From: an uncultured Bacteroidales bacterium
Lineage (GTDB): Bacteria > Bacteroidota > Bacteroidia > Bacteroidales > UBA932
NCBI GenBank assembly: GCA_944326335.1
Contig: CALVDM010000002.1
Location: 50,526 to 114,525, forward strand
DNA: 64,000 nucleotides
Direction of reading: 5' to 3'
The notes beneath the pieces were generated by a model. The model was not told the DNA's origin, searched no databases, and saw only the letters and a program-made list of their open reading frames with translations. Numbering within the stretch: position 1 is the first letter of the stretch; every line of letters begins with the position of its first letter. The position numbers were made by a program, and so were the translations under genes. Of this stretch, positions 45,475-55,928 are shown in pieces.

Positions 45475-46292
45475 TTATGGAACGGGCTGTCAGGCTCCTT
45501 GGCCATATAGCTGAACTCGAGTTTGTCTGTAAGGGACGGCCAGAGATTGTGCATCAGCACCGTCAGCTTGCCGATTGGAGTCAGAATCATGTGGGACTTC
45601 CTGCGTATCAGGCCTTTGGCCATATATTCAGCGACCTTCTCCGCAGTCATCATCCTGCCTTCGTCGCGAGGCGTCCTGCCCTGCGCCGTACCGTCTGCCG
45701 TAAGAGCCGCGTTCCTCACATTCGATGCGGTGAAGCCCGGTGCGAACACCATGACATGGAGACCGTCGTAGAGATGTTCTATCCTGAGGGTGTCGAGGAA
45801 TCCCCTTATGGCATACTTCGACGAGGAATAGCCTGTCCTTCCGGGGAGCCCGGAATACCCTGCTATGGATATCACACCCACAACCGACCCCTTGCTCTCG
45901 AGCAGATACGGAAGCGCGAACTTGGTGCAATAGACAGTGCCCCAGAAATTGACATCCATCAGAGTCTTTATCACCGACAGGTCCAGGTCACGGAACATGG
46001 CCCTCATGGACAGTCCGGCATTGTTCACGAGTATGTCTATCCGCCCGAAGCGTTCCACTGCCCTGGCCACAAGGGCCCTGCAGTCCTCCTCCACGGACAC
46101 GTCCGTCTTCACGCACAGCACCTTCCCCGGGTCCGGGAGGGATGCGGCAAGAGCCTCGAGCTTGTCCATGGACCTTGCGGCAAGGACCAGCCGTGCCCCG
46201 CAAGAGGCGAATAATTCAGCAGAAGCCAACCCAATTCCTGAGCTGGCTCCCGTTATTATCATCACCTTGTCTTCAAAGAATTTCCTGTTCAT
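45471..46292 (-). CDS. Short-chain dehydrogenase/reductase, candidate 3-keto long-chain base reductase
   Basis: 273 residues. Classical SDR: NAD(P) motif TGASSGIG near residue 15, NNAGLS, catalytic Ser in ISIAGYSG and YSSSKYA (Tyr/Lys). FAPGFTASNVRNAAL follows. A C-terminal hydrophobic patch (PIGKLTVLMHNLW) may sit at the membrane. The gene lies 32 bases after the alpha-oxoamine synthase, where a 3-ketosphinganine or 3-ketocapnine reductase would be expected; substrate not shown by sequence alone. Confidence 0.85.
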   Translation of the reverse strand: MNRKFFEDKVMIITGASSGIGLASAELFASCGARLVLAARSMDKLEALAASLPDPGKVLCVKTDVSVEEDCRALVARAVERFGRIDILVNNAGLSMRAMFRDLDLSVIKTLMDVNFWGTVYCTKFALPYLLESKGSVVGVISIAGYSGLPGRTGYSSSKYAIRGFLDTLRIEHLYDGLHVMVFAPGFTASNVRNAALTADGTAQGRTPRDEGRMMTAEKVAEYMAKGLIRRKSHMILTPIGKLTVLMHNLWPSLTDKLEFSYMAKEPDSPFHK

Positions 46293-46324
46293 CTCGAAAA
46301 TCCCGGATAAGATAAGGCATGCCG

Positions 46325-47584
46325 TCAGTGGATGGCCATGTCGACGATGTCATCGCCGTCATATTCACCTCTTTCGAGCTTGGCCCTGATTTCGGCAAAT
46401 GTCTTGAGGGTGTATTCCACATCTTCCATCGAGTGTGCGGCCGTAGGGATGACCCTGAAGATAATCATGCCCTTAGGTATCACAGGGTAGATGACTATCG
46501 AGCAGAATATGCCGTAGTTCTCCCTGAGGTCCACAGCCATCTTGGTCGCCTGGCCGACTCCGCCCTTGATTGCCACAGGTGTCACGCATGCCTCGGCCGG
46601 TCCGATATCGAAGCCGAGCTCGCGGAAACCGTTCTGCAGGGCGCGTGTCACGGTGAAGAGCTTCTTCCTGAGCTCGTCGCCTTCCGCGCTGCGGATTATC
46701 TCGAGCCTCTTGAGCCCTCCTTCCACGAATGCCATAGGGAGCGATTTCGCGTATATCTGCGAACGGAGGTTGTACCTGAGGTAGTCGATGATGACCTTGG
46801 GACCTGCCACGAACCCTCCGATGCTTGCCATGGACTTGGCGTATGCGCCGATGTAGAGGTCCACGCCGTCCATCACACCGAAATGCTCGGATGTGCCGCG
46901 TCCGTGCTCTCCCATCACGCCGAATCCGTGCGCGTCGTCGATGAGTATCCTGAAATTGTATTTCTTCTTGAGGGCGACAATCTGGTCGAGTATCCCGAGG
47001 GCACCTGTCATGCCATAGACGCCTTCGGTTATGAGGAGGATTCCGCCGCCTGTCTCCTCGCAGAGCTTGGTCGCCCTCTTGAGGGTGGCTTCACAGCTCT
47101 CGATGTCGTTGTGGCGGTAGGTCATCCTTTTACCCATGTGAAGCCTGGCACCGTCTATGAGGCAGGCATGGGCCTCCGAGTCATAGACAATGATGTCGTG
47201 CCTGTCCATCAGGGCGTCTATTGTGGAGATGATTCCCTGGTAGCCGAAATTGAAGAGGAACGCATCCTCCTTTTTCTCGAAATCGGCAAGCTCCCTCTCG
47301 AACTGCTCGTGGAGGGAAGTATGTCCGGACATCATACGGCTGCCCATAGGGTATGCAAGCCCCCATTTCGCCGCAGCCTCGGCGTCCGCCTTCCTCACTT
47401 CCGGATGATTGGCAAGGCCGAGATAATTGTTGAGACTCCAGCAGAGGACTTCCTTGCCCCTGAATTTCATGTGTGGGCCTATCTCCCCTTCGAGCTTCGG
47501 ATACATGTAATAACCGAAAGCCTTCTGTCTGTACTGGCCGAGAGGACCGCCCGAGTCTCTCGCAATTCTGTCGAAAATATCCAT
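46325..47584 (-). CDS. Alpha-oxoamine synthase (serine/cysteate acyltransferase or KBL-like)
   Basis: 419 residues, PLP fold type I. N-terminal KEVLCWSLNNYLGLANHPEV, YDSEAHACLIDGARL (His stacking on PLP), DDAHGFGVMGEHG, and the PLP Lys in GAYAKSMASIGGF near residue 244. The family condenses an amino acid with an acyl-CoA or acyl-ACP: serine in sphingolipid synthesis, cysteate in sulfonolipid synthesis, glycine in KBL. The sequence is of the longer Bacteroidota type, not the ~395-residue Bacteroides serine palmitoyltransferase type, so the amino-acid substrate is open. It heads the operon with SDR, acyltransferase and PgpH-like genes. Confidence 0.88.
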   Translation of the reverse strand: MDIFDRIARDSGGPLGQYRQKAFGYYMYPKLEGEIGPHMKFRGKEVLCWSLNNYLGLANHPEVRKADAEAAAKWGLAYPMGSRMMSGHTSLHEQFERELADFEKKEDAFLFNFGYQGIISTIDALMDRHDIIVYDSEAHACLIDGARLHMGKRMTYRHNDIESCEATLKRATKLCEETGGGILLITEGVYGMTGALGILDQIVALKKKYNFRILIDDAHGFGVMGEHGRGTSEHFGVMDGVDLYIGAYAKSMASIGGFVAGPKVIIDYLRYNLRSQIYAKSLPMAFVEGGLKRLEIIRSAEGDELRKKLFTVTRALQNGFRELGFDIGPAEACVTPVAIKGGVGQATKMAVDLRENYGIFCSIVIYPVIPKGMIIFRVIPTAAHSMEDVEYTLKTFAEIRAKLERGEYDGDDIVDMAIH

Positions 47585-47629
47585 AATATCTTTAATTGTA
47601 TTTAGATTTCAATACATTCCTAATCAGTG

Positions 47630-47653
47630 AAATTCCCTTTCGGCAAGGGATTT
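47630..47653 (-). terminator. Stem-loop after gyrB
   Basis: AAATCCCTT pairs with AAGGGAATTT (one bulge) around a 5-base loop, 20 bases past the gyrB stop. On the minus strand it is followed by a short, interrupted T stretch, so termination is plausible but weak. Confidence 0.4.
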
Positions 47654-47672
47654 CAAGGCTCGCGCAGCATAG

Positions 47673-49664
<1,992 letters not shown>

Positions 49665-49741
49665 TTAACATCGGCCCGGAGAATTTCTGTCACCTGCCTT
49701 CCGCCGGACCGTCAATGAAACGGGCAAATTTAATAATTTTC

Positions 49742-51487
49742 TCAGAAATTCAAGCAGATTCCTCCCGTAAAATATATGCCGCTTTCAGAATAGAGAGGGA
49801 TACGCTGTATCGTCGCCCCGAGCAGATTGCCGCCCCGCAGCCACAGTGAGAACCTGCGGGTGAACACATACTCGAGAGACACTCCGAGGTCGGCATAGCC
49901 TGGAATCCGGAATTCCTGTCCGGACAGTCCCGAAAGCGGTGCGACGGCCGTCAGTCCTCTGCGGGAAGTCGAGAATCCGCAGTCCGCCCCGACATATATC
50001 CTTCCCTTCCAGTTGTACTCCGCTTCTATCCGGCCGGAGAACGCCGCAGGGGCGACTACAGCCGCCTCTCGCCCTGAAAGGTCGGTGGCCCTGTAGTCCA
50101 GCCGCCCTCCAAGCCTCACATCCTGGGAAGTCCATGAAAAGTCGAGGCCGGCAAAGAACATCTGCATCGGCGAATATCCGATACCTGCCGAATAGCCGCC
50201 GGGCAATGCGCATACGGCCGGCAGCGGGATGGCCGAGAAATTCCTGTAGCCCGTGCTGATGTCGTAGCTGAACCTCGAGGCGATGTTCCCCTTGAACCCG
50301 ACCGCAGCCGACACCCTTTCCACAGTGCTGCCGAGCAGCGGTGTCCCCATACCCGAGTTGTACACCGGCGTGACGTGCCGGTTCTCCATGAGCAGGGATG
50401 AATATCTGTTTATGTCGGTGCCGCCGCCGATTGCGAGATATATGTCGAGATGGTTCCTTATGGCATTCAGCGACACACGGATGTCCGGATAGACTATCTG
50501 CCCCGGCATGTTGTCTCCGGAAATTGACGTGCCGTCGCCGCTGCCCCTGAAGAGGACGGCCAGCTTCACGCCGAGATTGACATCCCACCTCCCCTTCGAG
50601 TAGAGATACCGCGGGATGAGGGTCACGTCTCCGGCACCGGCCGAAATGGCCCCGCCGTAATGTGCATAGTCCACCCCTGCATCAACGAGGACGGAATGTC
50701 CGGTCTTGAAGGAGCTCCCGGCAGACGCGCCGAAGCTGAAATCGTGTCCGGACATGTAGCCTTTCCCGCAGGCCGGAGCGGTGAACTTGTCTTCAGCGAA
50801 CATGTAGGAGACATCGACATCATATATCACATGGGAGCCGAGATTTTCCTTGGAGGAAACTCCGAGGTTCACGGCTACACCGTCATATCCTCTGCGGACC
50901 GTGGTGTCCCTGAGGGCGGTGCCCACATAGCCGGCGCGGAACGAGAACACCCCCTTGTCCCAGTCCAAAGTGCCGTCGGCTCCGGCTTCCGTCACCATGT
51001 CATGCCCTGAATACCTGCCTCCGTCGGACGTGAATACAGGAACATTGCCGGTGAGGACAGGCCCGACAGACCTGTACTTGCCTATGTATGACCTGTGCCG
51101 CGCATAAAGCGACATCCTGAACTTCCTGCCTCGTACCGGAGTCCATGTGAAATCCAGCTCCGGATGAAGGGTGTAGCCGGCGCCGGCCCTGAGATAGAGG
51201 CTCTTCTCCCCGGAATATGCCGGGGACAGGTCCATGTCCATCAGGAAAGGCCGGAACTCGTACGAGCCCTTGAACGGATTGTCGAAGACCGAATAGTCGA
51301 ACTCGAGGTCGAACCTGAGGACACTGTCCGGCATCGCCATCGGCACGGACGGCTTCTCGGAATCAAGGAGGGACCCCCTGTACTGTCTTGACACCTCAAC
51401 GGTAGGGTTCAGGTCCTGCGCCGCCGTCTTCAACGGGAATGGCAGCAGGCAGAAAAGCAAGGCGGCTGCGATTGTATGTCTTCTCAT
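49742..51487 (-). CDS. Outer-membrane beta-barrel protein, partner of the TPR protein
   Basis: 581 residues. A signal peptide ends at TAAQ. No TonB plug domain is seen. Residues ~55-581 alternate hydrophobic and polar residues in many amphipathic strands, ending in a C-terminal Phe, as in outer-membrane barrels. Near residue 70, VFDNPFKGSYEFRPFLMDMDLSP is a stretch I associate with Bacteroidota barrels encoded beside TPR proteins. Its ATG overlaps the TPR gene stop (ATGA), so the two should be made together. Cargo unknown. Confidence 0.75.
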   Translation of the reverse strand: MRRHTIAAALLFCLLPFPLKTAAQDLNPTVEVSRQYRGSLLDSEKPSVPMAMPDSVLRFDLEFDYSVFDNPFKGSYEFRPFLMDMDLSPAYSGEKSLYLRAGAGYTLHPELDFTWTPVRGRKFRMSLYARHRSYIGKYRSVGPVLTGNVPVFTSDGGRYSGHDMVTEAGADGTLDWDKGVFSFRAGYVGTALRDTTVRRGYDGVAVNLGVSSKENLGSHVIYDVDVSYMFAEDKFTAPACGKGYMSGHDFSFGASAGSSFKTGHSVLVDAGVDYAHYGGAISAGAGDVTLIPRYLYSKGRWDVNLGVKLAVLFRGSGDGTSISGDNMPGQIVYPDIRVSLNAIRNHLDIYLAIGGGTDINRYSSLLMENRHVTPVYNSGMGTPLLGSTVERVSAAVGFKGNIASRFSYDISTGYRNFSAIPLPAVCALPGGYSAGIGYSPMQMFFAGLDFSWTSQDVRLGGRLDYRATDLSGREAAVVAPAAFSGRIEAEYNWKGRIYVGADCGFSTSRRGLTAVAPLSGLSGQEFRIPGYADLGVSLEYVFTRRFSLWLRGGNLLGATIQRIPLYSESGIYFTGGICLNF

Positions 51488-54400
51488 TGCATTGTCTGGT
51501 TTATCGTTTCCTCTGACATCAGGTCCGAAAGTTTCTTCAGGCGCATATCCACGCTCTGCGGGATGTCATCATCGTCTCCGGAAGGAGTGTATCCCTGCGC
51601 CACACTCTCGAAGGTGGCCTTTGCCTGTTCGAGGTTGTCCATCTCCACGAACGCGTCTCCGAGCACTATGAATGCCTTGGCAAGCCAGTAGACCTGGCCG
51701 GTGCCGGAATCGGAGAATGCATATACCCTGTCCTCCACCTCCTCGAACGCTCCCCTGTCGTAGCTGTCCTGTATGAGGAGATATGAAGCCTCGGCACCCT
51801 CTGCCGTGGAAGGTTCGGACGCAAGAGCCGCAAGTATGGCGAACGCTTCCTCCCTGCGCGAGGTGGCAAGCAGGGATTTGGCCTTGACATATTCAGCCTC
51901 CCTGGCAAGAGCCTTGTCGTCCGAGCCGGTCAGCAGGCCTGCATACTGTATGGCATCGTCGAGGTAACGCGCCCTGAAAGCCGAGCGCATAAGGCCGGCA
52001 AGGGCACCGGAACGGACGGATGAAGAGCCTGCCGATTCGTACAGAGTCCTGTATGCGGAGAACGCTTCCGCGTATTTCTGCATCGAGTAGGACAAGTCCG
52101 CATAATGCCCTGTCGCAGAATCCCTGAAAGAGCACTCCGGGGCATTCATGGCCTTGCGGTAGTGGTCGCAGGCCGTTTCCGGCTGGCCTGCCTGCCGGTA
52201 GCATTCCCCGATGTAGTATTCCGCATCGGGCACCATCTTCCCGGCAGGGTATTTCGACACGTATGATTCGAGGGATGCGAGGGCCTTAGGGTAATTGCCC
52301 GATAGGAAAATCTGTTCCGCGGCGTTGTAGAGCATGGACTCCCTCTCGGCCTCGGATTTCAGGGATGCCCTCCCTATGCTCCCGATGTAGGCAAGGTATT
52401 CCTCCGGGGTGTTCATGGTCTTGTATATGGACTCTATGGCGAGAAGGGATGCGTCGGCATATTCCGAAGACGGCATCTTCTCCACCACTCCCTTGTAGTA
52501 GCCGAGAGCCTTGGCATTGTCGCCCCTGTTGCGGTATATCATGCCCAGTTCAATCCACGACATGGCTATGTAGGAACTGTCCTTCACGTTGGCGGCGAGG
52601 GTGTTGAAGCAGGACTCTGCCTTGGACGTGTTTCCGGACACCACCAGGGCGCGGCCGTACTCGTACATTGCCTCAGGGTAGAACGCCGACGACGGGGATG
52701 CCTCCAGGACGTTTGAAAGCAGGCTGACCTTTCTGTCGAGATTCCCGGAAAGTCCGTATGCCATGGCATCCTGATAATAAGGGTAGATGTCGTCCGGGCT
52801 GAACCAGTCCGCGAGCACCTGGTCGTAAGAGGCGATGGCCTCCCCGTAGCGTTGCATCATGAACATGCAGTCCCCTCGGCGCAGCAGGGCGTCTTTCCTG
52901 AATGCGGGGTCGCCGTCTTCGAGATAGGACGAGAACCAGTTGGCCGCAGCAGTGTACTCGTTCTGCTTCAGATAACAGTAGGCGATGTTCAGCGGAATCA
53001 TCGAAGACTCCTGCTTGCCATACAGGGCGGAGGTATTGTACAGGTCGGTGAGCACCTTCAGGGCCATGTCATACTGCCCGCTCCTGTAATAAGCCTCGGC
53101 GAGCCAGTATCTCGACATCTGGTTGAAATATGTGCGTCTGTCCGAGTAGTAGGCGGCAGCCCTCAGACAGTCCGCCGCAGCCCTCCACGAGCCGCTGGAC
53201 ATGAGCTGGGAAGCCCTGAGATAATTGGCTTTCATGTAGTTCGCCTTCATGTCGCCGTCGAGCTCGTCTATCTGGTCATAGGCATCTATCGCTCCGGCGT
53301 AATCCCTCCCGTAGAGGGCTGCAAGGGCGATGTAACTGTATATCTTGGCGCTTCTGCCCTTGTCGGAATACTCCCGGAGATATTCCTGGAACACCGACGA
53401 ATCGGCATTGAGGTCGAACGAGAGCTTGGCGTAATTGAAGAATGCATCTTCCCTTATGTCAGGGTCTGCACCGGCTGACGAGGCATCCTTGAAGGCCCCC
53501 ATGGCGGAGACCTTGTCGCCGGTCTGGATATAGCAATAGCCGAGATTGTAGTTCGCTATCTGACCGATCGAGTCCGTCCTGTCCGTCATCTTCGAGAAAT
53601 TCTCTATGGCCTGACGGTAGTCTTTCAGGGCATAAAGCACGGAACCGGCATAGAAGTAGTCCGACCTCGACATGGCAGAGAGGGAGGCCTTGCCCATGTC
53701 GAAATATTTCCCTGCATTCTCCGCATTCCCGAGCACGAGCCAGGACTCGGATATGAAGCGGGCCACATAAGGCTTCTTGTCAGCCGAGACAGTCTCAAGA
53801 ATCCCGGGGCCGTCTTTCACTACCCTTCCGTACTCCTTGAGCATGAAGCGGCATTCGAGAAGATAGAAAGAGGCTATCTCGGTGAACCTGTTGTCCTTTG
53901 CGGCCTTCCCGAACCATTCCACGGCATCCTTGAATTTCTTCTGCTCGTAATATATGTAGCCTGTCGCGTATTCTGCCGGGGCCGTATAGTCGGTGTGTGC
54001 ACGCATGGTCAGGTCCCGGAACCTGAGGACAGCCCTGTCGTAGTACCTCAGCTCGAAATCGCAGTATGCTCTCTTGAACTGGAACTCCGGCACCTGGCTG
54101 CGGTAGAGATTATGCCTCGACAAGAAGGCGAACTGCTCCGCCGCCCCTTTGAAGTCCATGTCGTCGAAAAGATTGAGGGCATATCTGTACCTTATCTGGG
54201 GAATAAGTCCGGATGAACCGTTGCGCGAGACGAACTCGTCGATGAGCTCCTCATAGCCCGGAACACGGAGGTACACGGCATTCAGGACATAGTAGCCATA
54301 GGCATCCCCGTCGGAAGTCATGCCGGCTATCTCCTTGAACAGCTGCATGGACCTGGCATACATCCCGTTGCGGAACAAATCCACAGCCTCGTCGTACTTT

Positions 54401-54513
54401 TCCCTGTACAGCCGTCGGCCATCCCCTTCGCGGCTTGCATAAGGCAGTATCTGGGCGGAAGCCAGAAAGGAGCAGCAGGTCAGGATGAAAACAGCGGCAA
54501 ACTTCAATCTCAT
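51484..54513 (-). CDS. Large periplasmic tetratricopeptide-repeat protein
   Basis: 1009 residues. A signal peptide ends at SFLASAQ. The rest is helical repeat after repeat: RLYREKYDEAVDLFRNGMYARSMQLFKEIA near the start, YYIGECYRQAGQPETACDHYRKAM near residue 780 and many similar TPR units (about twenty or more by eye). Such proteins scaffold complexes at the outer membrane; the coupled barrel gene supports an envelope role. A -7-like TATTTTTG is at 54529-54536 on the minus strand, in the shared divergent gap with ftsE. Confidence 0.85.
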   Translation of the reverse strand: MRLKFAAVFILTCCSFLASAQILPYASREGDGRRLYREKYDEAVDLFRNGMYARSMQLFKEIAGMTSDGDAYGYYVLNAVYLRVPGYEELIDEFVSRNGSSGLIPQIRYRYALNLFDDMDFKGAAEQFAFLSRHNLYRSQVPEFQFKRAYCDFELRYYDRAVLRFRDLTMRAHTDYTAPAEYATGYIYYEQKKFKDAVEWFGKAAKDNRFTEIASFYLLECRFMLKEYGRVVKDGPGILETVSADKKPYVARFISESWLVLGNAENAGKYFDMGKASLSAMSRSDYFYAGSVLYALKDYRQAIENFSKMTDRTDSIGQIANYNLGYCYIQTGDKVSAMGAFKDASSAGADPDIREDAFFNYAKLSFDLNADSSVFQEYLREYSDKGRSAKIYSYIALAALYGRDYAGAIDAYDQIDELDGDMKANYMKANYLRASQLMSSGSWRAAADCLRAAAYYSDRRTYFNQMSRYWLAEAYYRSGQYDMALKVLTDLYNTSALYGKQESSMIPLNIAYCYLKQNEYTAAANWFSSYLEDGDPAFRKDALLRRGDCMFMMQRYGEAIASYDQVLADWFSPDDIYPYYQDAMAYGLSGNLDRKVSLLSNVLEASPSSAFYPEAMYEYGRALVVSGNTSKAESCFNTLAANVKDSSYIAMSWIELGMIYRNRGDNAKALGYYKGVVEKMPSSEYADASLLAIESIYKTMNTPEEYLAYIGSIGRASLKSEAERESMLYNAAEQIFLSGNYPKALASLESYVSKYPAGKMVPDAEYYIGECYRQAGQPETACDHYRKAMNAPECSFRDSATGHYADLSYSMQKYAEAFSAYRTLYESAGSSSVRSGALAGLMRSAFRARYLDDAIQYAGLLTGSDDKALAREAEYVKAKSLLATSRREEAFAILAALASEPSTAEGAEASYLLIQDSYDRGAFEEVEDRVYAFSDSGTGQVYWLAKAFIVLGDAFVEMDNLEQAKATFESVAQGYTPSGDDDDIPQSVDMRLKKLSDLMSEETINQTMQ

Positions 54514-54524
54514 ACCTTATTTTT

Positions 54525-54556
54525 TCTGCAAAAATAGACTTTTTTACCTATATTTG
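54525..54556 (+). promoter_or_regulatory. ftsE-nth promoter
   Basis: TCTG, 20 bases, TATATTTG: exact -7 and one mismatch in -33; 25 bases before the ftsE start. Confidence 0.55.
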
Positions 54557-54581
54557 TGAAATGTACGCGAATTTTTAGACA

Positions 54582-55259
54582 ATGGAAAACGGAAAGACCG
54601 TCATAAAATTCAAGGACGCTGAGATATGCGGCGGCGAAAACACTGTGATATACGGGCTTGACATGGAAGTCAGGGAGGGGGATTTCCTCTATATCGTGGG
54701 GAAGGTCGGGACAGGCAAGACTTCGATAATCAAGACCATAATTGCAGAGAACCCGCTCAGGAAAGGTGAAGGCACGGTCTGCGGCTACGACCTCAGGACA
54801 ATCAGGGAGAAGGACATCCCCTACCTGAGACGCCGTCTCGGGGTTGTGTTCCAGGATTTCCAGCTTCTGATGGACCGGACAGTGGAGGAGAACCTGTCGT
54901 TCGTGCTCCGGGCAACGGGCTGGAAGAACGGGTACGACATGGACAGGCGCATCGGAGAGGTCCTGGATGCAGTGGGAATGGCTCACAAGGCGCATCGCAT
55001 GCCTCACCAGCTTTCCGGAGGAGAGCAGCAGAGGATAGCCATAGCAAGGGCGTTGCTGAACACCCCGGAAGTGATACTCGCCGACGAGCCGACAGGGAAC
55101 CTGGACCCGGAAACGGCGGACGGGATAATGTCCCTTCTCACAGGCATAAACAGGGAAAAGGGCACAGCCGTGGTGATGGTGACCCACAATGTCTCCATAT
55201 TCGACAAGTACAAGGGACGGGTCATGGAGTGCAGGGACGAAGTGTGCAGGGAAATATGA
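54582..55259 (+). CDS. ftsE: Cell-division ATP-binding protein FtsE-like ABC ATPase
   Basis: 225 residues, a single ABC domain. Walker A GKVGTGKTSIIK near residue 40, Q-loop VVFQDFQLLMDRTVEENL (FtsE-type), signature LSGGEQQRIAIARALL, Walker B VILADEPTGNLDPE, H-loop VTHNVSIF. FtsE works with the membrane protein FtsX to control peptidoglycan hydrolases at division; ftsX is not next to it here. The stop overlaps the nth start (ATGA). Confidence 0.9.
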   Translation: MENGKTVIKFKDAEICGGENTVIYGLDMEVREGDFLYIVGKVGTGKTSIIKTIIAENPLRKGEGTVCGYDLRTIREKDIPYLRRRLGVVFQDFQLLMDRTVEENLSFVLRATGWKNGYDMDRRIGEVLDAVGMAHKAHRMPHQLSGGEQQRIAIARALLNTPEVILADEPTGNLDPETADGIMSLLTGINREKGTAVVMVTHNVSIFDKYKGRVMECRDEVCREI

Positions 55260-55894
55260 CCGGGGAAGAGAGATATGCAGGCCTGCTGGACTGGTTCGGA
55301 AAGAACATGCAGGACGCTGAGACGGAGCTGCATTACGACTCCGTATTCCACCTTCTGATAGCTGTCATCCTGTCCGCGCAGTGTACGGACAAGAGGGTGA
55401 ACATGCACACTCCTGAAATTTTCATGAAATACCCTACTCCGGAAAAGCTCGCCGAAGCGGATTTCGGGGAAGTCCTCGGGCTGATAAAGTCCATCACGTT
55501 CCCGAACAACAAGGCGAGGCACCTGATAGACATGGCGAAAATGCTCGTGGAGAATTACGGTGGTGAAGTACCTTCAGACCCTGACGAGCTCGTGAAGCTG
55601 CCTGGAGTCGGAAGGAAAACGGCCAATGTGGTGGCATCGGTGGTCTACGGAAAGCCCGTGATAGCGGTTGACACCCATGTGTTCAGGGTTGCAAGGAGAA
55701 TAGGTCTGTCCGACGGGAATACGGTAGAGGCGGTGGAGAAGGACCTGACAAAAAACATCGCCCCGGAATTGAGACCAAAGGCGCATCACTGGCTCATCCT
55801 GCACGGGAGGTATGTCTGCAAGGCAAGGAATCCGGAGTGCGGCAACTGCCAGATACGCCAATGGTGCAGGCACGCCGCCGACGGAAAGGATTAG
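55256..55894 (+). CDS. nth: Endonuclease III
   Basis: 212 residues from the ATG that overlaps the ftsE stop by 4 bases. It is a DNA glycosylase/AP lyase for oxidised pyrimidines. The HhH motif LPGVGRKTANVV contains the catalytic Lys, and AVDTHVFRVARRIGL the catalytic Asp. A C-terminal [4Fe-4S] site has exact Cys spacing, C-x6-C-x2-C-x5-C (CKARNPECGNCQIRQWC). Confidence 0.96.
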   Translation: MTGEERYAGLLDWFGKNMQDAETELHYDSVFHLLIAVILSAQCTDKRVNMHTPEIFMKYPTPEKLAEADFGEVLGLIKSITFPNNKARHLIDMAKMLVENYGGEVPSDPDELVKLPGVGRKTANVVASVVYGKPVIAVDTHVFRVARRIGLSDGNTVEAVEKDLTKNIAPELRPKAHHWLILHGRYVCKARNPECGNCQIRQWCRHAADGKD

Positions 55895-55928
55895 CCGGCG
55901 GAAAGGATTGAATTAAACACAAGAGACG

